Positions 1 through 4,875 of a stretch of DNA of 10,734 bases are shown here, piece after piece. A program made the position numbers and the translations under genes. This DNA comes from an uncultured Clostridium sp. GTDB taxonomy: Bacteria; Bacillota; Clostridia; UBA1212; UBA1255. The DNA lies in NCBI GenBank assembly GCA_900555605.1, contig USLW01000043.1, forward strand, positions 1 to 10,734, in the 5' to 3' direction. Numbering within the stretch: position 1 is the stretch's first letter; each line of letters opens with the position of its first letter. The notes under the pieces are model-generated. The model saw only the letters and a program-made list of their open reading frames with translations, made no database searches and had not been told where the DNA came from.

Positions 1-594
1 GACACGCCCTGCCCCGCCGGCGGATCCACGCCCGAAAGTCGGTGGCCCGACCTGATCATCGTGGACCCCCCACGCAAAGGCTGCGATCCCGTACTGATCG
101 AAACCATTGTGCAAGCCTCTCCCGCAAAGCTGATTTATGTATCCTGCAATCCCGCCACGCTGGCCCGGGATCTGAAGGCGTTCTGCGGAAACGGGTTTCA
201 GTGTGAAAAGGTGCAGCCGGTGGATATGTTTCCATGGACCGGACATGTGGAGACAATCGTACTTTTGTCCCACAAGTCACCAGATAGTCATATCAATATG
301 AAGGTTGAATTTAGAGAAGGCGAGAGAAAAGTGCCTTTGGATGCTATTGCAGAACAGGCGAAGAAGTATCAGCCGAAACCAAAAATCACATATAAAATGA
401 TACAGGATTATGTAGAGAGAAAATACGGATTTATAGTACATACAGCTTATATTGCGGAAGTGAAGAGGTCTCTGGGGTTGACAATCTATGATGCGCCTAA
501 TGCAGTAGAAGAATTGAAACAACCGAGGAAACGTCCACCAAAAGAGAAAGTGGAGGCAATAAAAGATGCAATTAAATATTATGAGGTGATTTGA
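1..594 (+). CDS. rlmD: 23S rRNA (uracil-5-)-methyltransferase, RlmD/RumA type, 3' part with fused C-terminal extension
   Basis: Only the C-terminal part is present; the frame is open to the left edge. RumA/TrmA-family enzymes transfer a methyl group from S-adenosylmethionine to C5 of a uridine in 23S rRNA. Visible family motifs are DPPRKGCD (64-87), the YVSCNP motif with the presumed catalytic Cys at 145-147, and GHVET with the presumed general-base Glu at 250-252. Canonical enzymes end soon after that Glu. Here the frame runs about 100 residues further (about 286-594) through a basic segment containing KITYKMIQDYVERKYGF, HTAYIAEVKRSLGL and PRKRPPKEKVEAIKDAIKYY, which looks like a helical nucleic-acid-binding domain. 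From memory, this module occurs both fused to clostridial RlmD and as a free-standing short protein in mobile elements. An internal ATG at 298 would begin the free-standing form. Base composition drops sharply from GC-rich to AT-rich at about 285. The stop overlaps the next start (TGATG). Confidence 0.85.
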   Translation, partial: DTPCPAGGSTPESRWPDLIIVDPPRKGCDPVLIETIVQASPAKLIYVSCNPATLARDLKAFCGNGFQCEKVQPVDMFPWTGHVETIVLLSHKSPDSHINMKVEFREGERKVPLDAIAEQAKKYQPKPKITYKMIQDYVERKYGFIVHTAYIAEVKRSLGLTIYDAPNAVEELKQPRKRPPKEKVEAIKDAIKYYEVI

Positions 595-869
595 TGGAAG
601 AAAGTATATATCAGATTGCAGAGAATATAAGTAAACTTTATCAAGAAGCGTATGATGCCTACCTGCCATTGGTTGAAGATGTGTGTAACAGAGAAGTATC
701 AGAAGCTGAATGATCGTATTTGCTTGACTGCCTCTTGGATTTTGCTTGTGATACAAAAATATTAGTCCTATATAAAAAAGTTTGCAGAAGGTATTTATAT
801 ACATACCCGAGCTGTATCAAATTTTATATTGAAGCGTTTCGGGAAATGTGGGAAAATGAAAAAGAATGA
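594..869 (+). pseudogene. Small companion protein of the RlmD extension, interrupted by an in-frame TGA
   Basis: The ATG overlaps the last base of the upstream stop, suggesting translational coupling. The first part reads MEESIYQIAENISKLYQEAY and continues to EVSEAE, then TGA at 711-713. The same frame stays open afterwards, giving LLDCLLDFACDTKILVLYKK, then VCRRYLYTYPSCIKFYIEAF and REMWENEKE, ending TGA at 867-869. The continuation is coherent, with regular acidic, aromatic and basic residues, and from memory it resembles the second half of a family of about 90-aa clostridial proteins found next to this RlmD-type extension. The simplest reading is a nonsense mutation in a 91-codon gene. Alternatives are a sequencing error or that only the 39-aa N-terminal product is made. 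Function is unknown. Confidence 0.6.
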
Positions 870-874
870 TTGAA

Positions 875-884
875 TAATCCCGAT
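875..884. repeat. Left copy of a 10-bp direct repeat (TAATCCCGAT)
   Basis: An identical copy lies at 1402-1411, so the pair brackets the transposase remnant. This fits a target-site duplication. IS256-family elements usually duplicate 8-9 bp, so one or two of the ten matches could be chance. Confidence 0.5.
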
Positions 885-915
885 TTTAACCGTGTGCAAT
901 TCGAGGCGGTTAAAA
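884..915. repeat. Inverted repeat TTTTAACCG / CGGTTAAAA
   Basis: The arms at 884-892 and 907-915 are perfect 9-bp complements around a 14-nt loop. A related second motif, GCGGGTTAAATCG, follows at 921-933. Repeated GGTTAAA-type motifs just inside a direct repeat suggest transposase-binding sites at an element end. I cannot assign them to an IS family. Confidence 0.4.
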
Positions 916-1308
916 ATGAGGCGGGTTAAATCGTTTTGTAATGACGCCAACGAAGTGGATTGCACAGATGAATGCGATTGGTATTCCAGCTATGGGGATA
1001 TGGAGATGGCAGTCCCCCGTGATCGTAACGGTGACTATGAGCCACAACTTATCAAAAAGTACCAGAATACGGTGTTTTCCACTACGGTAAGAAAAGTCAT
1101 CTACAGCACAAATGCGATCGAGAGCTTGAATGCCACATACCGAAAACGAAACCGCCAACGCAGCGTGTTTCCCAGTGATACAGCACTGCTGAAGGCGCTC
1201 TATCTGTCAACCTTTGAAGCAACAAAGAAATGGACCATGCCAATACGGAACTGGGGACAGGTTTATGGGGAACTGCGCATTCTGTATGAGGGACGGTTAC
1301 CGGAATAG
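892..1308 (+). pseudogene. IS256-family (Mutator) transposase, internally deleted
   Basis: Two blocks typical of IS256-family transposases are joined directly. The first, SSYGDMEMAVPRDRNGDYEP followed by QLIKKYQNTV (about 985-1074), is normally in the N-terminal third. The second, TTVRKVIYSTNAIESLNATY with RQRSVFPSDTALLKALYL and TKKWTMPIRNWGQVYGELR (about 1080-1308), is the C-terminal end. Full-length members are around 400 aa. Roughly 200 or more residues, including most of the DDE catalytic core, are missing between the two. The 30 residues before the first block do not look like transposase, so the N-terminus is also lost or decayed and the GTG at 892 is unlikely to be a genuine start. No activity is expected. 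Confidence 0.85.
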
Positions 1309-1315
1309 AGCTCGT

Positions 1316-1363
1316 GAGCGCGTTTCAAGTTTTTTGCGTTTACACAAGACTTGAAACGCGCTC
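1316..1363. repeat. 15-bp perfect inverted repeat downstream of the transposase remnant
   Basis: GAGCGCGTTTCAAGT at 1316-1330 is the exact reverse complement of 1349-1363, separated by 18 nt. It starts 8 nt after the transposase stop. It could be a terminator-like stem, although no U-run follows, or structured DNA near the right end of the IS. Confidence 0.7.
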
Positions 1364-1401
1364 CCAAGAAAATGTCCGCACCCCCCACTTAACCAAGAGT
1401 T

Positions 1402-1411
1402 TAATCCCGAT
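1402..1411. repeat. Right copy of the 10-bp direct repeat (TAATCCCGAT)
   Basis: This copy matches 875-884 exactly and overlaps the left arm of the hairpin at 1409-1430. If the IS block is excised in thought, the companion gene ends about 5 nt before one copy of this motif and its terminator hairpin. Confidence 0.5.
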
Positions 1412-1440
1412 CGCCGAATAATCGGCGGTCATTTTCATTT
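1409..1440 (+). terminator. Probable rho-independent terminator of the left operon, separated from it by the IS
   Basis: GATCGCCGA (1409-1417) pairs with TCGGCGGTC (1422-1430) across an ATAA loop, with one G-U pair. It is followed by ATTTTCATTT. The GC-rich stem and U-rich tail are typical. The position fits transcription of the plus-strand genes at 1-869. Confidence 0.6.
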
Positions 1441-1529
1441 CGCGGCGAAAATCGCTTCGTTGTCCAGACTTACCGCAGATCGGTTACAGTTCTGTTTGCT
1501 CGTTTGTCGTTATTATAATCTCCCTCTGG

Positions 1530-1697
1530 TTAACCCTTTTTCCGTTTATGAATCAGGTTATATAACATGCCTCCACATAAAACCGTAATCACAACAGAAA
1601 GAATCCATAATAAATAGTTATCCGATATTTTTAACACTATAAGGCCTATAACAACTGAAGTGAATATTAAGACAAATAATCTAAATAGCCTTTTCAT
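1530..1697 (-). CDS. Small two-helix membrane protein, possible immunity protein (55 aa)
   Basis: The frame starts MKRLFRLFVLIFTSVVIGLI and ends NLIHKRKKG. It has two hydrophobic helices (about residues 5-22 and 29-47) separated by a short polar ISDN loop, with a basic tail, so it is very probably an inner-membrane hairpin. An AGGAG ribosome-binding site lies at 1709-1713, 11 nt before the ATG; a nearer ATG in another frame stops after two codons. It appears paralogous to the 53-aa protein at 1957-2118: both have MK at the start, the I(T/S)DN loop, 19-20 hydrophobic residues, then NLI and a Lys-rich end. By analogy with that coupled gene it may protect against a membrane-acting Rhs toxin, but this is inference. 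The sequence just upstream (1737-1965) looks like a decayed coding fragment. No gene is visible between the terminator-like hairpin ending at 1440 and this gene. Confidence 0.65.
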   Translation of the reverse strand: MKRLFRLFVLIFTSVVIGLIVLKISDNYLLWILSVVITVLCGGMLYNLIHKRKKG

Positions 1698-1736
1698 TTT
1701 AAATCATACTCCTATTTATATAATGAATATAACTCT

Positions 1737-1965
1737 TCAGGATATTAAAGTATAAAACCATGATACGATTTCTCTAATAATACCAGTAATACTACCTGCC
1801 AAAATAGTGAACCCCAAAGTGAGATTTCTCACGAACAATTGATACCATGCATCTCCATTAAATCTGTGCAGTAATCAAATTGGCGCCACAGAAAGCCTGT
1901 TCCGAGCTGCAGCTCATCGAAGGCCTTTCTGCCCAATGCATCCGTTTTACTGTGACTCAACCTTT
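1737..1965 (-). pseudogene. Decayed coding remnant, two frames, possibly a toxin tail
   Basis: Two overlapping minus-strand stretches read like protein without a complete gene. The first encodes KTDALGRKAFDELQLGTGFL then WRQFDYCTDLMEMHG and stops at about 1830. The second, in another frame, encodes NGDAWYQLFVRNLTLGFTIL then AGSITGIIREIVSWFYTLIS and ends with TGA at 1737-1739. Joining them at the Asp-Leu codons (about 1860) by a one-base shift gives one continuous sequence with an amphipathic part and a membrane-helix-like tail. It ends 40 nt before the small membrane gene at 1530-1697, the position expected of a toxin end. No start codon with a ribosome-binding site was found. I recognise no family, and the coding interpretation is tentative. 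Confidence 0.35.
1889..1931. repeat. Nested inverted repeat with a perfect 12-bp palindrome
   Basis: CAGAAAGCCT (1889-1898) pairs with AGGCCTTTCTG (1921-1931) with one bulge. A perfect palindrome, GAGCTGCAGCTC (1904-1915), sits between them. It could be a recombination-related or transcript-stabilising structure, or only reflect the coding remnant it overlaps. No T-run follows on either strand. Confidence 0.4.
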
Positions 1966-2118
1966 TGATTTACTCATTATTAAATTAATCAATGAAATAA
2001 CAGATGAAATGAAAAGTGATGTATAACCGATCCATCCTACAATCACATTATCTGTAATTAAGTATAATGGCATAAATATTAAAACCAATAAATACATGAT
2101 AATTAAAACAATCTTCAT
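1957..2118 (-). CDS. Small two-helix membrane protein, candidate immunity partner of the orphan Rhs toxin (53 aa)
   Basis: Starting at the ATG at 2116-2118 the protein reads MKIVLIIMYLLVLIFMPLYL, then ITDNVIVGWIGYTSLFISSV, and ends MSKSKG. It has two strongly hydrophobic helices around a short polar ITDN loop and a Lys-rich tail, predicting a membrane hairpin. The start overlaps the TGA ending the toxin-tail frame (ATGA, 2115-2118), a sign of translational coupling. A G-rich ribosome-binding site (GGGGGTG) lies 4 nt upstream, at 2123-2129. Toxin followed at once by a small coupled membrane protein is the usual order for membrane-acting polymorphic toxins and their immunity proteins. A long frame reading through from 2913 makes this protein look like the C-terminus of a larger one, but that is an effect of the A7 run at 2295-2301. 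A likely paralogue lies at 1530-1697. Confidence 0.65.
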   Translation of the reverse strand: MKIVLIIMYLLVLIFMPLYLITDNVIVGWIGYTSLFISSVISLINLIMSKSKG

Positions 2119-2294
2119 AAAACACCCCCATACCAGAAATTGGCAATCCGTCCAATTCCCCAAATTGCAAACACTACTGCAACGATCCCCATGATAATCT
2201 GACCAGCAATCGGAATTGTAATTCCAGCAATTGCAGCTACAAGGCCAATCAACGTAATCGTTAGACCTCCTAAAGCAGTAAGCCAGTCCATGCA

Positions 2295-2301
2295 TTTTTT
2301 T
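2295..2301 (-). other. A7 homopolymer at the frame break of the orphan toxin
   Basis: On the minus strand GG-AAAAAAA-TGC joins the repeat-encoding frame (NWKK) to the tail frame (KKCMDWL). Six A residues would make the two continuous; with seven, the upstream frame instead runs without a stop into the small membrane gene. It may be a phase-variable tract, a fixed mutation or a base-calling error. Confidence 0.6.
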
Positions 2302-2340
2302 CCAATTGGTTTTAAGCCAATTCCACGCTTTATCCGCAAT

Positions 2341-2529
2341 CCAATCCTTACAGAAAGTTTCCCACACCCAATCCTTGCAAAAAGTCTCCCAGACCCATTT
2401 CTTACAGAAGGTTTCCCAGGTCCACTTTTTACAGAACGTCTCCCAGACCCATTTTTTTAGGAATGTGTTATATACCATCTCCTTGCAGAATTTTTCCCAC
2501 ACCCATTTTTTACAAAAAGTATTCCATAT
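2341..2529 (-). repeat. 27-bp tandem repeat, seven units, encoding a Trp/Cys/Lys-rich 9-aa repeat
   Basis: On the plus strand the units begin at 2341, 2368, 2395, 2422, 2449, 2476 and 2503, most with CCA...CTTACAGAA-like starts and a TCTCCCAGAC-like end. Units 1-4 are closest to each other; 5 and 7 have diverged. The period is a multiple of three, so copy-number change would lengthen or shorten the protein without breaking frame. A more degenerate unit may continue to 2556. Confidence 0.85.
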
Positions 2530-2820
2530 CGCATCTACAATTCCTTTTTGCCAGATGGTATTTTTAAAGAAACCCGCTACGGTTGAACCGGTGTTTTTTA
2601 TCCATCCCCATGTGCAGCTTCCTGTTCTTTTCATACAGTTCCATGCGGTATTGCTTGTCTTTTTGACCCATCTCCATGCAGTAGAGGCCCCTTTCTTTAT
2701 ACCATTCCAGCAGTCTGTGAACCAGTTTTCTCCCAAGCTGTCTGTTCGCATTATGGGATTATTCTGTGTATATGCAAACGCATTATGATCCGGCATATCA
2801 TCAATCGCATTTTCTTCCTC

Positions 2821-2885
2821 ATCCGCATTCAGAAACCTTCCAACTTCCGGATCATAATACCGGCTCTGCAGATAATACCAGCCCG
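2821..2885 (-). repeat. Core-end segment shared with the main Rhs gene (partner 5921-5985)
   Basis: Aligned without gaps at an offset of exactly 3100 bases, positions 2821-2880 and 5921-5980 agree at 50 of 60 sites by hand count. This includes 22 consecutive identical bases (2849-2870 and 5949-5970) encoding LQSRYYDP-like residues. The repeats are direct, so recombination would fuse the main core to the orphan toxin and delete the sequence between. Confidence 0.75.
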
Positions 2886-2962
2886 TCTCGGCTGGACATT
2901 TATATGTACCCGGCAATCACTTTCGTGATTACGCGGTCGTTATTCTCACTTTTATTCCTGTT

Positions 2963-4579
2963 TCAAATTTCGTCCGCCGTTCCGATGAAACGGTAGACAA
3001 TGCTGATTTCCTGTTCATGGCAACCGTCCACCTTAACGGTATGCCCGATTTCAATTCGCTCAATTAACCGATTGAGCATATTCGCTGTCAGAGTTTCTAC
3101 ATTCAGAAACTCGTCCAAAATTGCTTTGAGTTTTTGCACATTCTGTTCATCGTTTTCCGTGCTATTCAGCTCGGTTTCGATTATCGCAAGTTTTGCAGTC
3201 AGTTGCTTTTGTTCCTGCGTGTACTCGGTCAACATGGAATGGTAACTATCCGAATCCAGCAGGTCGCTTGCAAAATCCTCATACAGCTTTTTGATAATCT
3301 TTTTCAGCACAGTCAATCGCTTGTTGATTTTCGCCTGTTCCGCTATCAGCTTGTCCGCTTTTACATGCTTTGCCGTTTTCTTGCAAATGCACTCCAACAA
3401 TTCTCCGCTTTCCATTCTTCCAGCAATATCCCGGATCCGTTTCAGCACTTCCGCATACAGAGCATCATAATAAATATAGTGGTTTTGCTTACACTGTTCG
3501 GGGTTGCTGTAATGGTTTGTGCAGCGGATTAGCGGTGTTGGCCCAGATTTCAGTGGCTTCATCATCAGCGTCATACGGCGTCCGCACTCGGCACAAAAGG
3601 TCAGGTCTTTGAACACATTGTCAAAGTTATGCTTTTTCGGCCGGTGCCGTAAACTGATTAAGGTTTGCACACGTTCATAGTCCTCCCGACTGACAAGCGG
3701 TTCATGGCGGTCGGCAACAACGATATGCTGTTCTTTCGGTACTCTGGCACACTCTTTCGTCTTGTAGTTGATAACCTCGACCTTGTGGTTCACCATATCT
3801 CCGGTGTATACCTGATCCCGGAGAATGGCTCTCACGGTCTGATAACACCAGCCGAAAAGAGAATCCTTGCCCTGCTGATACCTCGAAAAGCGTGTGTCGC
3901 CGTTCTGCGCCTTGCAGACGCCCGGTGTGATAATTTGCCGTGCGGTCAGAATCCGACTGATTTGCGAAAGACTGTTTCCTGCAAGAGAAAGACGAAAGAT
4001 TTCCTTTACCACGGCTGCAGCTTCATCATCCACAATTAAACGGTTTCGGCTTACTGGGTCTACCTTGTAGCCGTAGGGGGCTTGTGCGCTGATATAGTAC
4101 CCCTTGTAGGCTCTTTGACGTTTCGCTGACTTCACCTTACGGGACAAGTCTTTTGCGTACATATCGTTCAGAATATTCTTGAACGGCGCAATATCATTGT
4201 CATCCCGGTTGGTGTCGATTCCGTCATTCACGGCGATATACCGTACCCGCTTCCGGCTGAAATACACATCGGTGTAATAGCCGGTCTGGATATAGTCTCT
4301 GCCCAGTCTGCTCAAGTCCTTGGTAATGACAAGATTGATCTTGCCGCCATCAATGTCCTCAAGCAATCTTGTGAATGCCGGACGGTTGAAATTCAGCCCC
4401 GAATAGCCGTCATCCGCATAGATTTCGTAAATGGAAAATCCTCGCTCGTGGCAAAAGCCCTCCAGCATCATTTTTTGTGTTTCAATACTGACGCTTTCGC
4501 CTGCCTGTTCGTCGTCCTTGCTTAATCTGCAATAGACTGCTGCGCTGTAAATGGCTGGCTCATTCCTCACTTGTTCCAT
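2963..4579 (-). CDS. Large serine recombinase, TnpX/DUF4368 type
   Basis: The protein has 538 aa, a normal length for large serine recombinases, which catalyse excision and integration through a 5' phosphoserine intermediate. The catalytic domain begins YCRLSKDD with the presumed nucleophile Ser20. DDGYSGLNFNRP (56-67) and ITKDLSRLGRDY (85-96, Arg91 and Arg94) are typical active-site segments. The recombinase domain follows from about 170 (APYGYKVDP and VVKEIFRLSLAGNSLSQISR). A zinc ribbon at about 330-375 has CAECGRRM then paired Cys residues in RCTNHYSNPEQC. A long coiled coil spans about 410-500, and the end, IERIEIGHTVKVDGCHEQEI with VYRFIG, is DUF4368-like. The start overlaps the upstream small gene by 20 bp. 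No key residue appears lost, so it looks intact. It resembles the enzymes of Tn4451-type and other small clostridial elements. Its position at the edge of the orphan toxin cassette is notable, but a role in toxin switching is unproven. Confidence 0.93.
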   Translation of the reverse strand: MEQVRNEPAIYSAAVYCRLSKDDEQAGESVSIETQKMMLEGFCHERGFSIYEIYADDGYSGLNFNRPAFTRLLEDIDGGKINLVITKDLSRLGRDYIQTGYYTDVYFSRKRVRYIAVNDGIDTNRDDNDIAPFKNILNDMYAKDLSRKVKSAKRQRAYKGYYISAQAPYGYKVDPVSRNRLIVDDEAAAVVKEIFRLSLAGNSLSQISRILTARQIITPGVCKAQNGDTRFSRYQQGKDSLFGWCYQTVRAILRDQVYTGDMVNHKVEVINYKTKECARVPKEQHIVVADRHEPLVSREDYERVQTLISLRHRPKKHNFDNVFKDLTFCAECGRRMTLMMKPLKSGPTPLIRCTNHYSNPEQCKQNHYIYYDALYAEVLKRIRDIAGRMESGELLECICKKTAKHVKADKLIAEQAKINKRLTVLKKIIKKLYEDFASDLLDSDSYHSMLTEYTQEQKQLTAKLAIIETELNSTENDEQNVQKLKAILDEFLNVETLTANMLNRLIERIEIGHTVKVDGCHEQEISIVYRFIGTADEI

Positions 4580-4757
4580 GTTCTGCTCCGTTCTGGGAAC
4601 AAAGTGAATCCTGAGATTGTTCGGTTTCTTTTATTATACCGAGGTATATGCTCTCCGCCAATGCGGCAGCATTTGACAAAAATACTGCTGTAAAGATATC
4701 TTCTGGATTTTGCTTGCCTGTAAAACACTCGTGAACAATCAGTTTAACCTTTCCCAT
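4560..4757 (-). CDS. Small recombinase-associated protein (65 aa)
   Basis: The protein starts MGKVKLIVHECFTGKQNPED and contains IFTAVFLSNAAALAESIYLG. The ATG at 4755-4757 is preferred over longer upstream in-frame starts because AAAGGAGGC (4762-4770) lies 4 nt before it, a near-perfect ribosome-binding site. The 3' end overlaps the recombinase start by 20 bp, so the two are almost certainly co-translated. From memory, small proteins with a KLIVHECFTGK-like opening often sit directly before serine recombinases in clostridial mobile elements. Their function is unknown to me; an accessory or control role in recombination is plausible. No DNA-binding motif is obvious. Confidence 0.8.
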   Translation of the reverse strand: MGKVKLIVHECFTGKQNPEDIFTAVFLSNAAALAESIYLGIIKETEQSQDSLCSQNGAEHGTSEE

Positions 4758-4782
4758 AATTGCCTCCTTTACCGTGAGAGTA

Positions 4783-4814
4783 ACAGTCGGAGGAAGAGAA
4801 AGCCCTCCAACTGT
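4783..4814 (-). promoter_or_regulatory. Leader hairpin upstream of the recombinase operon
   Basis: ACAGTCGGAGG (4783-4793) pairs with CCTCCAACTGT (4804-4814) as an 11-bp stem with one G-U pair in the minus-strand RNA and a 10-nt loop. It ends 12 nt before the ribosome-binding site of the small gene. It lacks a U-tract, so it is unlikely to be a terminator. It could shield translation from read-through transcripts, as leader stems of other mobile elements do. Confidence 0.5.
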
Positions 4815-4875
4815 TTCCTCACTGAAAGGCGAAAATGCAGGCCTCAATTTTGAATGTTCACAAAATGTTTACATA

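Larger units (their letters stand above)
885..1401 (+). mobile_element. Remnant of an IS256-family insertion sequence with a large internal deletion
   Basis: The limits are set by the 10-bp direct repeats on either side and are provisional. Inside are a truncated Mutator-type transposase frame, a left-end inverted repeat and a 15-bp inverted repeat just after the transposase stop. A sequence like TTTACACAA, common near IS256-family ends, lies at 1340-1347. I could not identify a matching pair of terminal inverted repeats, so the element may be composite or its ends decayed. It is expected to be immobile on its own. Confidence 0.5.
2115..2913 (-). pseudogene. Orphan Rhs core end plus C-terminal toxin cassette with Trp-rich repeats, frameshifted
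   Basis: There is no credible start: the frame follows a stop at 2917-2919, and its first residues lie at the recombinase-element edge. It opens with the end of an Rhs/YD core, ETGWYYLQSRYYDPEVGRFL, then NAFAYTQNNPI and TDSLGENW, matching the same region of the main gene at about 5840-5995. The unique C-terminus follows: WNGIKKGASTAWRWVKKTSN and related Trp/Lys stretches, then tandem 9-residue repeats W-[VT]-W-E-[TK]-F-C-K-[KD] (2341-2529), then KAWNWLKTNWKK. At an A7 run (2295-2301) the sensible frame shifts into CMDWLTALGGLTITLIGLVA, a tail with two hydrophobic helices ending NFWYGGVL. Loss of one A would restore one protein of about 265 residues. A membrane-acting toxin is inferred from the Trp/Lys repeats, the hydrophobic tail and the coupled membrane partner. 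This is the usual form of a displaced Rhs C-terminal cassette that needs recombination into a complete gene. Confidence 0.7.
2900..4875 (-). mobile_element. Putative small serine-recombinase mobile unit, ends not resolved
   Basis: The unit contains the large serine recombinase and its overlapping small upstream gene. On the 3' side the end must lie between the recombinase stop (2963) and the first Rhs core codons (about 2897); a short hairpin, AATCAC-TTTC-GTGATT, occupies 2915-2930. On the 5' side it ends somewhere between the leader hairpin (4814) and the coding remnant at 4876. No matching att-type repeat was found by eye. Serine recombinases of this class usually leave only a 2-bp duplication, so short ends are expected. 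Confidence 0.4.

Noticed and set aside
711..713. Selenocysteine or other recoding at TGA
   Set aside because: No obvious SECIS-type hairpin follows, the flanking residues do not suggest a redox motif, and neighbouring genes use TGA as a normal stop.
277..804. Minus-strand open frame opposite the RlmD extension
   Set aside because: It overlaps two plus-strand genes with recognisable protein sequence, and its Leu/Phe/Ile/Cys-rich composition is that of an antisense shadow in AT-rich DNA.
2295..2301. Programmed ribosomal frameshift at the A7 run
   Set aside because: The required shift is +1, no downstream stimulatory stem or shifted stop was evident, and mutation or read error is simpler. Kept only as a possibility in the findings.
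2341..2529. CRISPR array
   Set aside because: The 27-bp units are directly adjacent with no spacers and translate into a regular 9-residue repeat, so this is a coding minisatellite.
2306..2788. Plus-strand frame with repeated QKVSQTHFLQ-like sequence
   Set aside because: It is the antisense reading of the 27-bp repeat; the minus strand carries the Rhs core homology and is the coding one.
1957..2913. A single 319-residue protein covering the orphan core, the Trp repeats and the small membrane protein
   Set aside because: Between the A7 run and the ATG at 2118 the frame encodes an implausible Cys/Ser/Asn-rich segment, while the other frame encodes a clean hydrophobic tail ending in an ATGA overlap. 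The long frame is better explained by one extra A.
2914..2916. TTG as a genuine start for the orphan cassette
   Set aside because: No ribosome-binding site is seen, an in-frame stop lies immediately upstream, and the homology places it in the middle of an Rhs core, so it is an internal junction.
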